The position numbers were made by a program, and so were the translations under genes. Under the pieces are notes generated by a model that worked only from the letters and a program-made list of their open reading frames with translations, was not told the origin of the DNA and ran no database searches. Shown here piece after piece: positions 25,848 through 34,772 of a DNA stretch of 38,714 nt; position 1 is the stretch's first letter, and each line of letters starts with the position of its first letter. The stretch is from CAJQQK01 sp963696075 (GTDB lineage Bacteria; Pseudomonadota; Alphaproteobacteria; Rhizobiales; Hyphomicrobiaceae), in contig CAVOJD010000024.1 of assembly GCA_963696075.1 (NCBI GenBank), forward strand, positions 1 through 38,714, in the 5' to 3' direction.

Positions 25848-26899
25848 AATATTGACTTGATTACCCCGTCAGATCCGTTGGGTTCTGACGGATAGCGGCG
25901 AGTGTGCTGCGAGGTTGAGGCTCGATCATCATGGCGACGCGAGCCAGCCGTTCGAGGTTCTTCGCCAACTCGAAACGGCGATTGTACCGCCACTCGAACG
26001 CTGCCAGATAACGTGGTGTGTGGCGCGCGTCGCAAGAGCGCAGCGTGCTTTTGATCGCGCTCTGGACATTGCCGAGTTCGGTATTGATCCATTTAAAATC
26101 AGGATCTTTGGGACGCCCGCCGCCGGTGATTTTAATCACATGCGCGAGCCCCGCAGCGACGATGCCCTTGAAGCAGTTGAGGCCGTCGCTCAGCACGCGA
26201 GAGCCTGGAGCGATATTGGCCCGTGCATAGGCCTTAATTGCGTCCTTCGTGAAACCCGGCAGGCAGCGCAGCTGCATATAGATCGGGCGGCCGTCACGGG
26301 TTGCGACGGCTGCCACGAAAGGGAGCTTGTTGACCGCTCCACGTCCTGGTTTTCCGGCCTTTTCGCCGCCTTGATAGGCATCGTCAATCTGGATATCGCC
26401 GGACAGCTTGTAGATGGTGTTCCGCTGCGACATGACCTCCATCAGCTTCTGCTTGATTAGCCAGGCGGTATCCCATTTGACGTCGAGCTGGCGCGCCAGC
26501 TCAAGGCTCACGATGTCGTTCTTGGAGCCCGTCAGAAGGTGCATGGCGAGAAACCATTTCGTCAAAGGCGTGCGCGATTTGTGGAACACCGTGCCGGCGC
26601 GAACCGACGTTTGTCGGTGACACGTCGAGCACTGGAAAAGCTTCTTCGGCACGCAAGAAGCTGTACCGTCGCTCAGCGCACTTTGGGAACACGAAGCCGT
26701 CTGGCCAACGCATCTTCACGAGAGCATCGTGGCACAGCTCTTCGGTCCCGTAGCGTGCCAAGAACTCGGCCATGCCGAGACCCTTTTGGAACTGCACCTG
26801 ATTGCGCGCCATCGTCATCTCCTTCAAGCATCGCTCGGTCCAGAGATACCTGAGGTTCGTGGCCGAATGCGGACCTGACGGGGTTATCAAGAATATTGA
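25848..26899 (-). mobile_element. IS1595-family element, transposase frameshifted
   Basis: The ends are inverted repeats centred on TGACGGGGTTATCAAG at 26876-26891 and its counterpart CTTGATTACCCCGTCA at 25856-25871, with an AATATT motif just outside. The transposase stop codon lies inside the left repeat. The exact outer tips and the target duplication could not be fixed. The 277 nt before it (25571-25847) show no gene. Confidence 0.75.
25861..26812 (-). pseudogene. IS1595-family transposase, frameshifted
   Basis: The N-terminus (MARNQVQFQKGLGMAEFLAR, CHDALVKMRWPDGFVFPKCA) is in one frame, and the remainder (KKLFQCSTCHRQTSVRAGTV to the end) is in another. One extra base near 26649 between SFLRA and KKLFQC explains the break. 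The first zinc-binding pair appears damaged: CPKC is now FPKC. The DDE/DDN region has GDIQIDDAYQGGEKAGKPGR and VLSDGLNCFKGI. The start at 26812 has AAGGAG six bases upstream. Confidence 0.85.
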
Positions 26900-27248
26900 T
26901 GTTCGATCCAACCCACCACCGCAACGAGCAGGATTGCATCGATCAACATCTACTGTTCGACCCAGACCTTACAGCCTCAAGCTCATCTTGCAGCACCACA
27001 AAAACTTTGTCGTGTGTCATCCACCGATCTCGACAAGCCCGAAATGCCCTTTGCGCCTCGTATATCGGACAGAGCCGATTGTCCGGATAAACCAGACAAC
27101 GCCGGACGCGTGGATGACCACGTCTTGCACAGCGGCAATCCTGCAATCAATCAGGATGGCCGGACGAGATGCTCAAGTGCAAGATCTCACTGATCACGAC
27201 AAAGCACATTGGACGACCGCACAGCCAAGTCGTCACCCATATCAACGT
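26900..27248. other. Gap without recognisable gene
   Basis: Between the IS1595 end and the integrase-linked gene there are only short overlapping open frames on both strands, with no family resemblance and no convincing start site. The 203-codon plus-strand frame that spans this stretch also crosses the ends of two genuine minus-strand genes and is judged spurious. Confidence 0.45.
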
Positions 27249-28229
27249 CTACGATGCGGTCGGTTTCGACCGGAGGGCTTTGCGCGTAGCCTCTGCCATA
27301 CCCTTCTCCGATCGCGCCAGTTCTTGGCCCTTGTCTTGGGCGATAAGGTTCAGCTCACACATGAACTGAATGAAGTTCGAACTCCGCGTCATGTCATCTC
27401 CGTTATAGCCTAAACGCGCTGAGCCGCCTGCCCAAACATACGCATCGCGCAACCGATTGATCGTCACATAACGATAAAACGGAATCTGATTCCGCCGTTT
27501 ACCCCCTCCAACAATCTCACCACTGGCTTTTTCGGTGGCTAGCTCGAGCTGATGCAATAAAATGGTAGGCTCCTTTTGACTGCAAGATCTGAACCGCAAC
27601 GGCCCAAAAATGCAAAGATGCCACCAGATACTGTGCATCGCAGCCTTGTGGACCGGCTCCTCGCCACCGCCGATAACCAGCACTCCCGCGCTAACCGGTG
27701 CCGAATGGATCTGCCCCGAACTACCTTTTGGACCGCTGAGGCACTCGACGAGTGCCGTCGCATCTTTGGCGGCCTGAGCGACACGACGCCCACGCACGAC
27801 TTGATCACTGGCAACCTTCTTTAGTGCATCCCTGAGCCCCTTTAGATAACCCAAGAATTCCCAGTATTCAGGCGGCCTTGGCAAGGTTACGGTTTCTCCG
27901 TATGTCACACCCCAACTCGGCTCATTGGCCAGAACATCACGCGTGAAAACTTCTCGACAAGCAAACGATAACTGGTCTGTCTCTTCCAGCGTTCGCCGTA
28001 GCCGACCAGTAAGGGTTGCGACTTTTGTAAGATGACGGCGCACCGATTTGTTCGCAATCCACTCTGCATCGCTTCGCGAATGTATAGACCGCAACCGAAC
28101 CCATAGGGCGAAGGCACTTTCGATGGATTCTCGCGAAACGGATGGAAGAACGACACCACCAGCCTGCTCAAGAGCGACCCAATCAGCGTCACTGAAAGCA
28201 GGTTCAGTATCCTGTCCCAACGGGTTCAA
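27249..28229 (-). CDS. Protein of unknown function coupled to an integrase gene
   Basis: A 326-aa soluble protein I do not recognise. It has a hydrophilic helical N-terminal half (RRHLTKVATLTGRLRRTLEE; EYWEFLGYLKGLRDALKKVA), a central VLVIGGGEEPVHKAAMHSIW and a C-terminus with NQIPFYRYVTINRLRDAYVW. There is no signal peptide or membrane segment. The TTG at 28229 is the likely start: GGAG lies five bases upstream and it falls 12 bases after the integrase stop, so the two genes form one unit. Such cargo next to tyrosine integrases is common on genomic islands; its role is unknown. Confidence 0.7.
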   Translation of the reverse strand: MNPLGQDTEPAFSDADWVALEQAGGVVLPSVSRESIESAFALWVRLRSIHSRSDAEWIANKSVRRHLTKVATLTGRLRRTLEETDQLSFACREVFTRDVLANEPSWGVTYGETVTLPRPPEYWEFLGYLKGLRDALKKVASDQVVRGRRVAQAAKDATALVECLSGPKGSSGQIHSAPVSAGVLVIGGGEEPVHKAAMHSIWWHLCIFGPLRFRSCSQKEPTILLHQLELATEKASGEIVGGGKRRNQIPFYRYVTINRLRDAYVWAGGSARLGYNGDDMTRSSNFIQFMCELNLIAQDKGQELARSEKGMAEATRKALRSKPTAS

Positions 28230-28241
28230 AGTTTCTCCGCC

Positions 28242-29447
28242 TTATCCAGATCCATCGGCAAAAGACCCGCAAAACGCTGCCCAGGAATCCATCACCTCCC
28301 GCCGGCGCTCGAGTGCATCGCGACGCCGATAGGCCCGCTCCACGGCACTTCCAAGCGTATGGGCCAGCGCCGCCTCTGCAAGTTCCGGAGCGAAGTCCGT
28401 CTCGTCGCCGACCCAGTCACGAAACGAACTGCGGAAGCCATGTACGGTGTAAGGCTTCGCCTGCAACCGCCGCATCACCATCTCGAGGGCCATCCCGCTC
28501 AATGGCCGCGACGGTTTCTGGCTCGGGAACACGAACGAAGAGTTCGCAAATCCACGCATTTCCTCAACGATCTGGGCGGCGCGCAGCGCCAATGGTACAC
28601 GATGCGCCCGACCAGCCTTCATCCGCTCGGCTGGTATGGTCCAGATCAATTGGTCCATGTCGAACTCCTCCCAGCGGGCTGCGAGGAGCTTGCCATCGCG
28701 CTTCTTGAGAAGGGCCTCTCCAGATCGACAGGCCGTCAAGATGACGAATTCGAGACTTCGAGCGGATACGGAGTCGAGCTTCCTCAGTTTTTCGATGAAC
28801 TCGGGGACAACCGCGTAGGGCATGGCTGGGTGGTGCCCCCGCGCCAGCTTTTCACGCTTCGGAAGCAACGTCTGGAGATGGCCGCGCCACCGCGCCGGAT
28901 TTGCGCCATCGCGAAGCCCTTTGGCGGCCGCAGCATCAAGCACCCGCTCGACCCGACCTCGGACCCGTGATGCGGTTTCCTGTTTGGTTTTCCAGATCGG
29001 TTTCAGAACGGACAGAACATCATCGGTATCGACCTCATCGATCGGCTTGCGCCAAATCCTTCGTGCGTACGTCGCAAGCGTATTCCGCCACTGCTGCCGG
29101 TGCTTCTCGTTGCGGAACCCCTCCTCCAGCGCTGTCACGACCTCAATCGCGAATTCCCCGAACTGCGGCGTTGCATAAACAGGTTTGTTGGCCCTCCGTG
29201 GATCCTCACCATTCTCCACAAGCATCCGGCAGTTCGCTGCACTGATGCGTGCGGCCTTGAGTGAGACGGTTTTCAAGCCGCCGAGACCAACCTCGATTTG
29301 ACGCCCCCCTCGCCAAGACATGAACACCCAGCGCTTCGTGCCGGTTTTGTCGACGACGAGATAGAGCCCTGCACCGTCCGCATGACGCCCCGGCTTGCTG
29401 AGGCTCCGAACCTGCCTGTCAGTCAATCGATTGATCTGCTGGGGCAC
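28242..29447 (-). CDS. Tyrosine-type integrase (P4-like)
   Basis: A site-specific recombinase of about 401 aa. The N-terminal arm-binding domain (DUF4102-like) has DGAGLYLVVDKTGTKRWVF and VGLGGLKTVSLKAAR; the core-binding domain follows (about residues 85-190), then the catalytic domain with Arg in TACRSGEALL, the box HGFRSSFRDW, His in ALAHTLG and Tyr in ERAYRRRDALERR. Start is a GTG: 29447 has the GGAG core ten bases upstream and 29453 has it four bases upstream; the ATG far upstream has none. It lies upstream of a coupled unknown gene. No tRNA or attachment site was found beside it. Confidence 0.9.
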   Translation of the reverse strand: MPQQINRLTDRQVRSLSKPGRHADGAGLYLVVDKTGTKRWVFMSWRGGRQIEVGLGGLKTVSLKAARISAANCRMLVENGEDPRRANKPVYATPQFGEFAIEVVTALEEGFRNEKHRQQWRNTLATYARRIWRKPIDEVDTDDVLSVLKPIWKTKQETASRVRGRVERVLDAAAAKGLRDGANPARWRGHLQTLLPKREKLARGHHPAMPYAVVPEFIEKLRKLDSVSARSLEFVILTACRSGEALLKKRDGKLLAARWEEFDMDQLIWTIPAERMKAGRAHRVPLALRAAQIVEEMRGFANSSFVFPSQKPSRPLSGMALEMVMRRLQAKPYTVHGFRSSFRDWVGDETDFAPELAEAALAHTLGSAVERAYRRRDALERRREVMDSWAAFCGSFADGSG

Positions 29448-29692
29448 CGTCACAACTCTCCCTCGACCTTCAAATCTCACCCTAGGATCTACCCTAGGCA
29501 ATTTGATGGCTCGCAGGGGATAGTAGTGAACAGATGCGAACGACAAAACCTTCTAACATCTGAAATATATTGAGAAATTAAAACAAGAGCGATTGACAGT
29601 GGACGTTCGTTCGGCGGACCCCCTCTCCGCCATGACCGGCCTGTCCAAATACAGCCCCCCAATTACCCCTCAACATTGAAAGGCTGGCCAGA

Positions 29693-29850
29693 CTAGCAGG
29701 CTGTCGAATTTCTATCGTCAGCCTGCCGACTTGCGCGCGAAAACGACCTCTGACGTCATACTGAACGAGCTGACGCACGACGATCGAACTTCTGCTCGAT
29801 CTGACAGCCATCAACAGAAGGCCGAAAAAGCAATGTCAACAACCTGCTAG
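29693..29850. mobile_element. MITE-like element with 15-bp inverted ends
   Basis: CTAGCAGGCTGTCGA (29693-29707) is repeated inverted as CTAGCAGGTTGTTGA (ending at 29850), 13 of 15 bases matching, bracketing 158 bp with no gene. The ends resemble those of IS5/IS1182-type elements (AGCAGGCTGTTGA). The second IS1380 copy sits exactly at the right end, in its CTAG. The flank 29454-29692 holds no gene. Confidence 0.5.
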
Positions 29851-31446
29851 CCCTATCTATTCACCGCATCGTTTGACGCTGTTGTCGTCGCATCCGGACG
29901 CGCGGCATCGGCCGGGTTGACGGCGGGTTGGGTCGGGGACGCTTTCGTGACGCGTTGGGGTTATCGGGACGGGTTCGCGCGGCGAATGCGGCCGCGTCGT
30001 TCAGGGTGCCTGCGGGCATAACCGCGCGGCGATCATCACCAGCACATCGGCGTGCGGCAGATGGGCCGGGAACGACAGCTTGATCTTGGTTCGCAGCTCT
30101 TCGACGCGGCAGGCGATCTTGATCAGGAGAGCGCGGATGGTGGCGAACGTTGCGCCGCGCCAGCGGGATCGCTTCGGTGTGACCAGCCGCACCGAATGCA
30201 AGAGCCAGTAGGCGCCCTGATGCAGGAACAGACGGAACTGGTTGGCCTGCCAGCGGTGGCACGCAGTCTTGTCGGAACGGGTATAGAGCTTGAGGTCCTT
30301 GATCAGGTTTTCCATCTGCCCGCGCGCGCAGTAGACCTTCTCGTAAAGATGCCTGCCGCGGCCGGGTAGATTGGTGACGATGAAGCGGACGTCGGTGCCG
30401 AGCGCGGTTGCCTCGACGCGGGCGATGACCGTCTCGCGTGCCGACCATGAGCCTGCCGCGTAGTCGAACTGATGGAACCGCCGCACCTTGCCAAGCGATG
30501 GCCACCAGCGGCTTGCGGTTTGCTCACGCCAGGGTACAGCCTTGGCCTCGAGCGTCGCGTTGGTGGGCAGGCCGAGGATGTAATCGCAGTGCATTTCGTG
30601 CAGAAGATCAAGCACTTCCGGCGCGCAGTAATGCCCATCGCCGCGCACTAGAATGGCAACCTTCGGCCAGTGGCGGCGGATACGACGGATCACAGGTAGC
30701 AGCACACGTGCGATCTCCGCGCCAGACGGCCGCTTGCCCGGTCGGATTAGCGACAGGATCGGCTTGCCGGAGTTGCCCTCGAAAATGTGGATCGGCTGGA
30801 AGGAATATCCTCCGGCATGTGTGTTGAACAGAGCGAGCTGCTGGCCACCGTGGACCATGTCATTGGTGTCGTCGATATCGAGGACGATCGAGTTGGGCGT
30901 ACTACGATAGGTGCCGCAGAACAGGTCGATCAGTCCGATGCCGATGCGATACAGCGCGCGCGTATCGGCCAGGTTTTCGAGCCGCGAGATCGTCGGCTGG
31001 CTCGGCAAACCGGCACCACTCTCAGGCGCCCGGCCGCACGCGATCTTGAGCGCTGGATCGTGGCGCAGGGTGTCGAGGTCGTCGGCGTCCTCGTAGCCAC
31101 AGGCAATCGCCATCATGCGGGCGGCCGCCATGTCGGTATACGTGTGGGTGACGAGCAAAGGATTGCGCGTATCCGTGAGCGGCTCGGCGATCACTTGCGC
31201 CAGCCCAAGCCGGCGGGCGGCCTCGCGCAGCATGACCGCGCCGCCGTTGGATGAGAGATTGCCGGCGTCGCGCGCGGCTGTGAGCTGTTTGCCGGCAACG
31301 AGTGACAGGCCAGGTAGGAAGGCTGTAGCGTGCATGGCGATGGGTGGTTGGTGTTCGGGACGGATTCGACACCCAAACCTTACGCCAGATCAACACGTTG
31401 GTCGCCACCCATCATCTCTTCTCGCGGCATGCCGTGAATAAATGAG
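29851..31446 (-). mobile_element. Second IS1380-family element with CTAG target duplication
   Basis: Left end CCCTATCTATTCACCGCAT and inverted right end CCTCATTTATTCACGGCAT are imperfect repeats. The exact direct repeat CTAG stands at 29847-29850 and 31447-31450. The element is 1596 bp and carries an intact transposase gene. It differs in sequence from the copy at 17683-19335 but uses the same kind of target (CTAR). Confidence 0.88.
30001..31335 (-). CDS. IS1380-family transposase, second type
   Basis: A 444-aa DDE transposase with LDIDDTNDMVHGGQQLALF near residues 150-168, VRGDGHYCAPEVLDLL in the middle and YCARGQMENLIKDLKLYTRS carrying the Glu. The N-terminal family signature is CGYEDADDLDTLRHDPALK. 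It starts at ATG 31335, without a clear ribosome binding site, about 110 nt inside the right end. No frameshift or stop is seen. Confidence 0.95.
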   Translation of the reverse strand: MHATAFLPGLSLVAGKQLTAARDAGNLSSNGGAVMLREAARRLGLAQVIAEPLTDTRNPLLVTHTYTDMAAARMMAIACGYEDADDLDTLRHDPALKIACGRAPESGAGLPSQPTISRLENLADTRALYRIGIGLIDLFCGTYRSTPNSIVLDIDDTNDMVHGGQQLALFNTHAGGYSFQPIHIFEGNSGKPILSLIRPGKRPSGAEIARVLLPVIRRIRRHWPKVAILVRGDGHYCAPEVLDLLHEMHCDYILGLPTNATLEAKAVPWREQTASRWWPSLGKVRRFHQFDYAAGSWSARETVIARVEATALGTDVRFIVTNLPGRGRHLYEKVYCARGQMENLIKDLKLYTRSDKTACHRWQANQFRLFLHQGAYWLLHSVRLVTPKRSRWRGATFATIRALLIKIACRVEELRTKIKLSFPAHLPHADVLVMIAARLCPQAP

Positions 31447-31465
31447 GCTAGAGTATCCGTCTTGG

Positions 31466-32437
31466 TCAATGGGCCAAAGGGGCCCAATTTCGGTTGTCTC
31501 GCAAGAGGGCGTTGGCGAGAACGATGAGTTTTCGCATGATCGCGGTGATTGCGACCTTGGCAGGCTTGCCACGGGCGACGAGCGCGTCATAGGTGGCTTT
31601 CATGTCGGCGTTGAAGCGCAGTGCGACCAAGGCTGGCATGTAGATGGCCTGGCGCAGTTTGGCGCGTCCTCCCTGGCAAAATCGCTTGCCCCGCCAGGTT
31701 CCAGATTCACGGGCGATGGGCGCAAGTCCCGCGAGGCTGGCAGCCTGCTTTTCATCGAGTTCGCCAAGTTCAGGCATCAGCACGATCAGCGACAGCGCGG
31801 TCGCCGCGCCCACGCCCGGGATCGAGCACAGAATTGCAAAGCGGCGGGATGCGGTTTCGTCATCCGCGATGAGCCTGCCAGCCTCGGCATCGAGTTCGTC
31901 GATCTGTCGGTTAATCAAGGACCGTGATGTCTTGGCTTGCCGCTTGAGAAGATTTGAAGCCAGATGCTTCTGGCGGTTGGCCAGCGCCGTACGGGCCTTG
32001 ACGAGCGCACGCCGTGCCGCTTCGAGTTCTTTCAGCTGTTCAATGAGTTCGCTGTTGAGCTCGGTCACATCCGGGCTGACCATGGCGCCGAAACGGGCAA
32101 GCGTGCGAGCATCGATTGCATCGGTCTTGGCCGTTGTGCCGATCGCATCCGCGAAGGCGCGCACGCGCCGTGCGTTCACCCGCACGATCGGGAGCGACCG
32201 GCTGGCGAGCGCTCGCTCCATGCCCTGGTGGTAGGGTCCGGTTGATTCATAGACAATGCGTTGCGGCGCGAAAGCCGAGAGCCATTTCGCGAGTGCCCTC
32301 CAGCCGGTGGTCGTGTTGTCGAACCGCTTCGCCATTTCGGCGGGCACGACATGCGCATCGAGGTGGTCCTTGGAGATGTCGATGCCGGCGTGATGTGGTA
32401 TCAGTTGAGTCATCTTTTGCGAGCCTGTGCTTGTCAT
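31466..32437 (-). CDS. IS110-family transposase
   Basis: A 323-aa transposase with an N-terminal RuvC-like DEDD domain (GIDISKDHLDAHVV; VYESTGPYHQGMERAL; KTDAIDARTLARF) and a C-terminal Tnp_20 domain with the conserved serine region (LAGLAPIARESGTWRGKRF). The start is the ATG at 32437 with GGGAG eight bases upstream; the frame open to 32494 adds 19 residues over the leader. IS110 enzymes use a structured RNA made from the element's non-coding end to choose target sites. Only 15 bases separate the stop from the next IS1380 target repeat, so the non-coding end must be upstream. Confidence 0.93.
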   Translation of the reverse strand: MTSTGSQKMTQLIPHHAGIDISKDHLDAHVVPAEMAKRFDNTTTGWRALAKWLSAFAPQRIVYESTGPYHQGMERALASRSLPIVRVNARRVRAFADAIGTTAKTDAIDARTLARFGAMVSPDVTELNSELIEQLKELEAARRALVKARTALANRQKHLASNLLKRQAKTSRSLINRQIDELDAEAGRLIADDETASRRFAILCSIPGVGAATALSLIVLMPELGELDEKQAASLAGLAPIARESGTWRGKRFCQGGRAKLRQAIYMPALVALRFNADMKATYDALVARGKPAKVAITAIMRKLIVLANALLRDNRNWAPLAH

Positions 32438-32620
32438 ACGGGGCTCTCCCCCGGGTATCCGTTCAGGACGTCTGCAAAAGAAATGGGCGATCACACTCTA
32501 GCTCGGCCCGCTTCGCGGCCTGCAATTCATCGATCCGGCCCATTCCACCACCGACGGGCGGCCACCCGTCGGTGGTGATCCCAAGACGCCCCAATTCGGC
32601 TCAAATGTCATAAGACAAGC
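32438..32620 (-). ncRNA. Candidate IS110 bridge RNA region
   Basis: The non-coding stretch upstream of the IS110 transposase is strongly structured: a perfect 13-bp hairpin (CACCACCGACGGG with CCCGTCGGTGGTG, 32546-32577, 6-nt loop) and a smaller one around GGCCCGCTTCGCGGCC (about 32507-32522). IS110-group elements make a bispecific bridge RNA from this position. The RNA ends and the target and donor loops cannot be placed by eye. The left tip of the element is also not fixed; nothing else is seen up to 32800. Confidence 0.4.
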
Positions 32621-32800
32621 ATACATCGTGGATGTAGATTTCTACTTAGCTCGGTTGCGTGCCGGTCATACTTGGAGCAGGTAGATCGCAAAAAACTTAT
32701 GCCGAGCAAGAGAATGGGCATGATACTCGAGGCCCACCCGCAACAGGATCAGCGCCTACAACTGCGTGCAGATAAGCTCAGAGGGCAAACACCATGGAAC

Positions 32801-34237
32801 CTATTCCTCACGACGGAAGATCCGGTGCTGCATGCTGAGGAACGCCGGCTTTCCAGACTTGTCACGCAGCAACTCACCAACCGTTCCTCGATAGGGGCCA
32901 TCAGTCATGATAACCATGTCTTTACCCGCGCTGCTCATCGAAATCGGCGGAGGGTTCTCATAGAATTGGACACCTCCTAATGGTTTGAATAAGCGCTCAG
33001 CCATGAGCTGGTCGTTGTCAAAATAGAGTTTGTAGTCTTCATTATCCCCTATCCAAAGACCTTCGAAAGGTTCAAGGGAACTACGATCTGCAGCAATTGC
33101 AACCAACGGTGTTTTCTCAATATCCAAATACTTTTTGAGAGCCAGTGCGATTACCGCATCGTACACCTCAATACCACGGTCGCTGTTCGTAAGAACAACG
33201 ATCCCAAATTTCTTATCCGGTGCAAACAGCACCTTGGCGGTCTGACCTGCCGACCGACCGGCATGAAAAACGGTTCGCACACCGCCGATATCCTCAACGA
33301 ACCACGTAACGCCGTTGTTTTCACTCAGCTCACCTTCGACCAAGGGGCTGTGCGCCATGTCCAGCAACTTTTGAGACAACAGTTGACTGCCGTTCTTGCC
33401 CTTGCCGTCAAACTGAAATTGCATCCACTTCATCATATCACTGGCATTACTGAGTATGGCTCCGGCCGGATAGACGCTGCGCGGAAAAGGCGCAAAGCTG
33501 ACCTTGGGTTTGGACGTTCCGTCATATACTCCGCCATGGCCGACAGCAAAGCGGTCTGCCATGAGTTCCGCCATGAAGAAGGAGGTGTGCGTCATGCCCA
33601 GCGGCAAGAACAATTCGTCCTTAACTTTTTGTTCATAAGATTTTGCACGGCTTACGACTTGAATGAGGCGTCCTGCAATGATGAAGTTGATATTGTTGTA
33701 GGCCCAGACCTCGCCATAAGGTGTGCGTTGCGGTAGAAATCGAAAAGCCCGCACGGCCTTCTCCAAGGCATCTTCCCCCGAACTGGGATCCTCAAAGTAG
33801 TCGCCTTGCCAGCCAGTCCGGTGCTGAAAAAGGTCGATGACCTTCGCCTTTTCTGAAGCCTCTCTATCCAGGACCGAAAACTCCGGGAGATACTTCCGAA
33901 CCGGGGCTTCGAGGTTGAGCTCTCCGCGTTCTGACATTTTAAGAACGACGGTGGAGGTAAAAGTCTTCGATATGGAACCAATATAAAACACGGTGTCTTC
34001 AGTGACAGCCTGAGGATCGTCAGCATTAGTAATGCCGAGGCCGGCCATTTGGACCTTGCCATCGTGAATGATCCCAATGGCTATGCCTGGGACTTTGATC
34101 TCGTCCAAGAGTCGCTGAGCTTCGCTCTTAATTTCCTCGAACCGCGTGTCCATGTTTTTCTGGGCAGCTGCCGGCATTGGAACGGTCTGCATTGCGCCGA
34201 TGACCAAGCAGGTAAATAATGCTGCTATCTTTTTCAT
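32801..34237 (-). CDS. Exported serine hydrolase of the beta-lactamase / class C fold
   Basis: A 478-aa protein with a signal peptide (MKKIAALFTCLVIGAMQTVP, then MPAAAQ). The serine-beta-lactamase fold is shown by SISKTF (S-x-x-K, about residues 87-92), YNNINF (Y-x-N) and HAGRSAGQ (the H-x-G equivalent of K-T-G). This triad with HAG is typical of EstB-like esterases, D-aminopeptidases and other penicillin-binding-protein relatives more than true AmpC. A C-terminal extension (after GIVVLTNSDRG) of about 110 residues fits a lipocalin-like or DUF3471-type domain. The start at 34237 is chosen because it begins the signal peptide. Substrate unknown; beta-lactam resistance should not be assumed. 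Confidence 0.9.
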   Translation of the reverse strand: MKKIAALFTCLVIGAMQTVPMPAAAQKNMDTRFEEIKSEAQRLLDEIKVPGIAIGIIHDGKVQMAGLGITNADDPQAVTEDTVFYIGSISKTFTSTVVLKMSERGELNLEAPVRKYLPEFSVLDREASEKAKVIDLFQHRTGWQGDYFEDPSSGEDALEKAVRAFRFLPQRTPYGEVWAYNNINFIIAGRLIQVVSRAKSYEQKVKDELFLPLGMTHTSFFMAELMADRFAVGHGGVYDGTSKPKVSFAPFPRSVYPAGAILSNASDMMKWMQFQFDGKGKNGSQLLSQKLLDMAHSPLVEGELSENNGVTWFVEDIGGVRTVFHAGRSAGQTAKVLFAPDKKFGIVVLTNSDRGIEVYDAVIALALKKYLDIEKTPLVAIAADRSSLEPFEGLWIGDNEDYKLYFDNDQLMAERLFKPLGGVQFYENPPPISMSSAGKDMVIMTDGPYRGTVGELLRDKSGKPAFLSMQHRIFRREE

Positions 34238-34570
34238 CTCTCTTATCCTCTCTGTGCGTGGAGGTAATTCAACCGTCTTATCCGACATTCCCGAAGTGGC
34301 GTTCCGTGCGGCGTGAGGATCGCCTGAGGCTGCATGCTGAGCAAGTATTTTTCACCCCGAACGGCATCTGCGGTCGCGCCAGCGGCTGGAATTGGGCGGA
34401 TTGGGCCACGTAGCTGCGGCGTCCTTGTCCGTCGACCATGTTTTTCAGCGTGTCGGGCAGACCTGTCCTGCCGCTTTGGTTCAGGTTCGGCCTTGATTTC
34501 GGGCACGCGCATGATGGTGGCGCTCAAAGACGGCGGATGGTGGCAAGGATGACGCGCACCATCGGGCCTG
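34238..34570. other. Gap without recognisable gene
   Basis: Upstream of the serine hydrolase the open frames on both strands are short, low-complexity and without family resemblance. The promoter of the hydrolase should lie here, but no clear -35/-10 pair stands out. An IS3 end begins at 34571. Confidence 0.4.
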
Positions 34571-34655
34571 CCTCCGATCCGCTTGGCAGCCTAACACCGG
34601 CGGACAATCCACTTATCCGAGCGGAAAATCTGTCCGATCAACTGGGACCACCTCA
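34571..34655 (+). mobile_element. Solo right end of an IS3-family element
   Basis: CCTCCGATCCGCTTGGCAGC then CTAA encodes the last residues PPIRLAA-stop of an OrfB like that at 24381-25217. The following bases to CCACCTCA at 34655 match its right terminal region, including TCCACTTATCC and CGGAAAATCTGTCCGA. The rest of the element is missing. Confidence 0.75.
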
Positions 34656-34660
34656 CCCTC

Positions 34661-34772
34661 TCAGGGATTTTACGGCACGCGCTTACGGTCAAAGCGCGCC
34701 ATTCAGAATTGACAGCTAAACGACAGCACCTAAAATCAGACTTACATCGACCTAATTGGGGTGTGTCGGACT
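34661..34772 (+). repeat. Direct repeat copy A with promoter-like core
   Basis: This 112-bp stretch and 37925-38036 differ at only about a dozen positions; the first 60 bases differ at one. It starts five bases after the solo IS3 end. Just before the promoter-like core is a hairpin (CGCGCTT 34678-34684 with AAGCGCG 34692-34698). It lies upstream of the broken amidohydrolase gene. Confidence 0.85.
34709..34736 (+). promoter_or_regulatory. Putative sigma-70 promoter for the amidohydrolase
   Basis: TTGACA (34709-34714), a 16-bp spacer and TAAAAT (34731-34736) match the -35/-10 consensus at 11 of 12 positions. The -35 is unchanged in repeat copy B. The leader to the ATG at 34888 is about 145 nt and includes a hairpin of GGACC with GGTCC near 34797-34821. 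Confidence 0.5.

Noticed and set aside
26802..27413. 203-codon plus-strand open frame
   Set aside because: It crosses the end of the IS1595 transposase and the end of the integrase-linked gene, has no ribosome binding site and no family resemblance.
29454..29692. Attachment site or tRNA beside the integrase
   Set aside because: No cloverleaf-forming sequence or matching direct repeat was found near the integrase gene; the only structured repeat nearby is the MITE-like unit.
32801..34237. Call of a true beta-lactamase resistance gene
   Set aside because: The third motif is HAG rather than KTG and there is a long C-terminal extension; an esterase or peptidase-like serine hydrolase is at least as likely.
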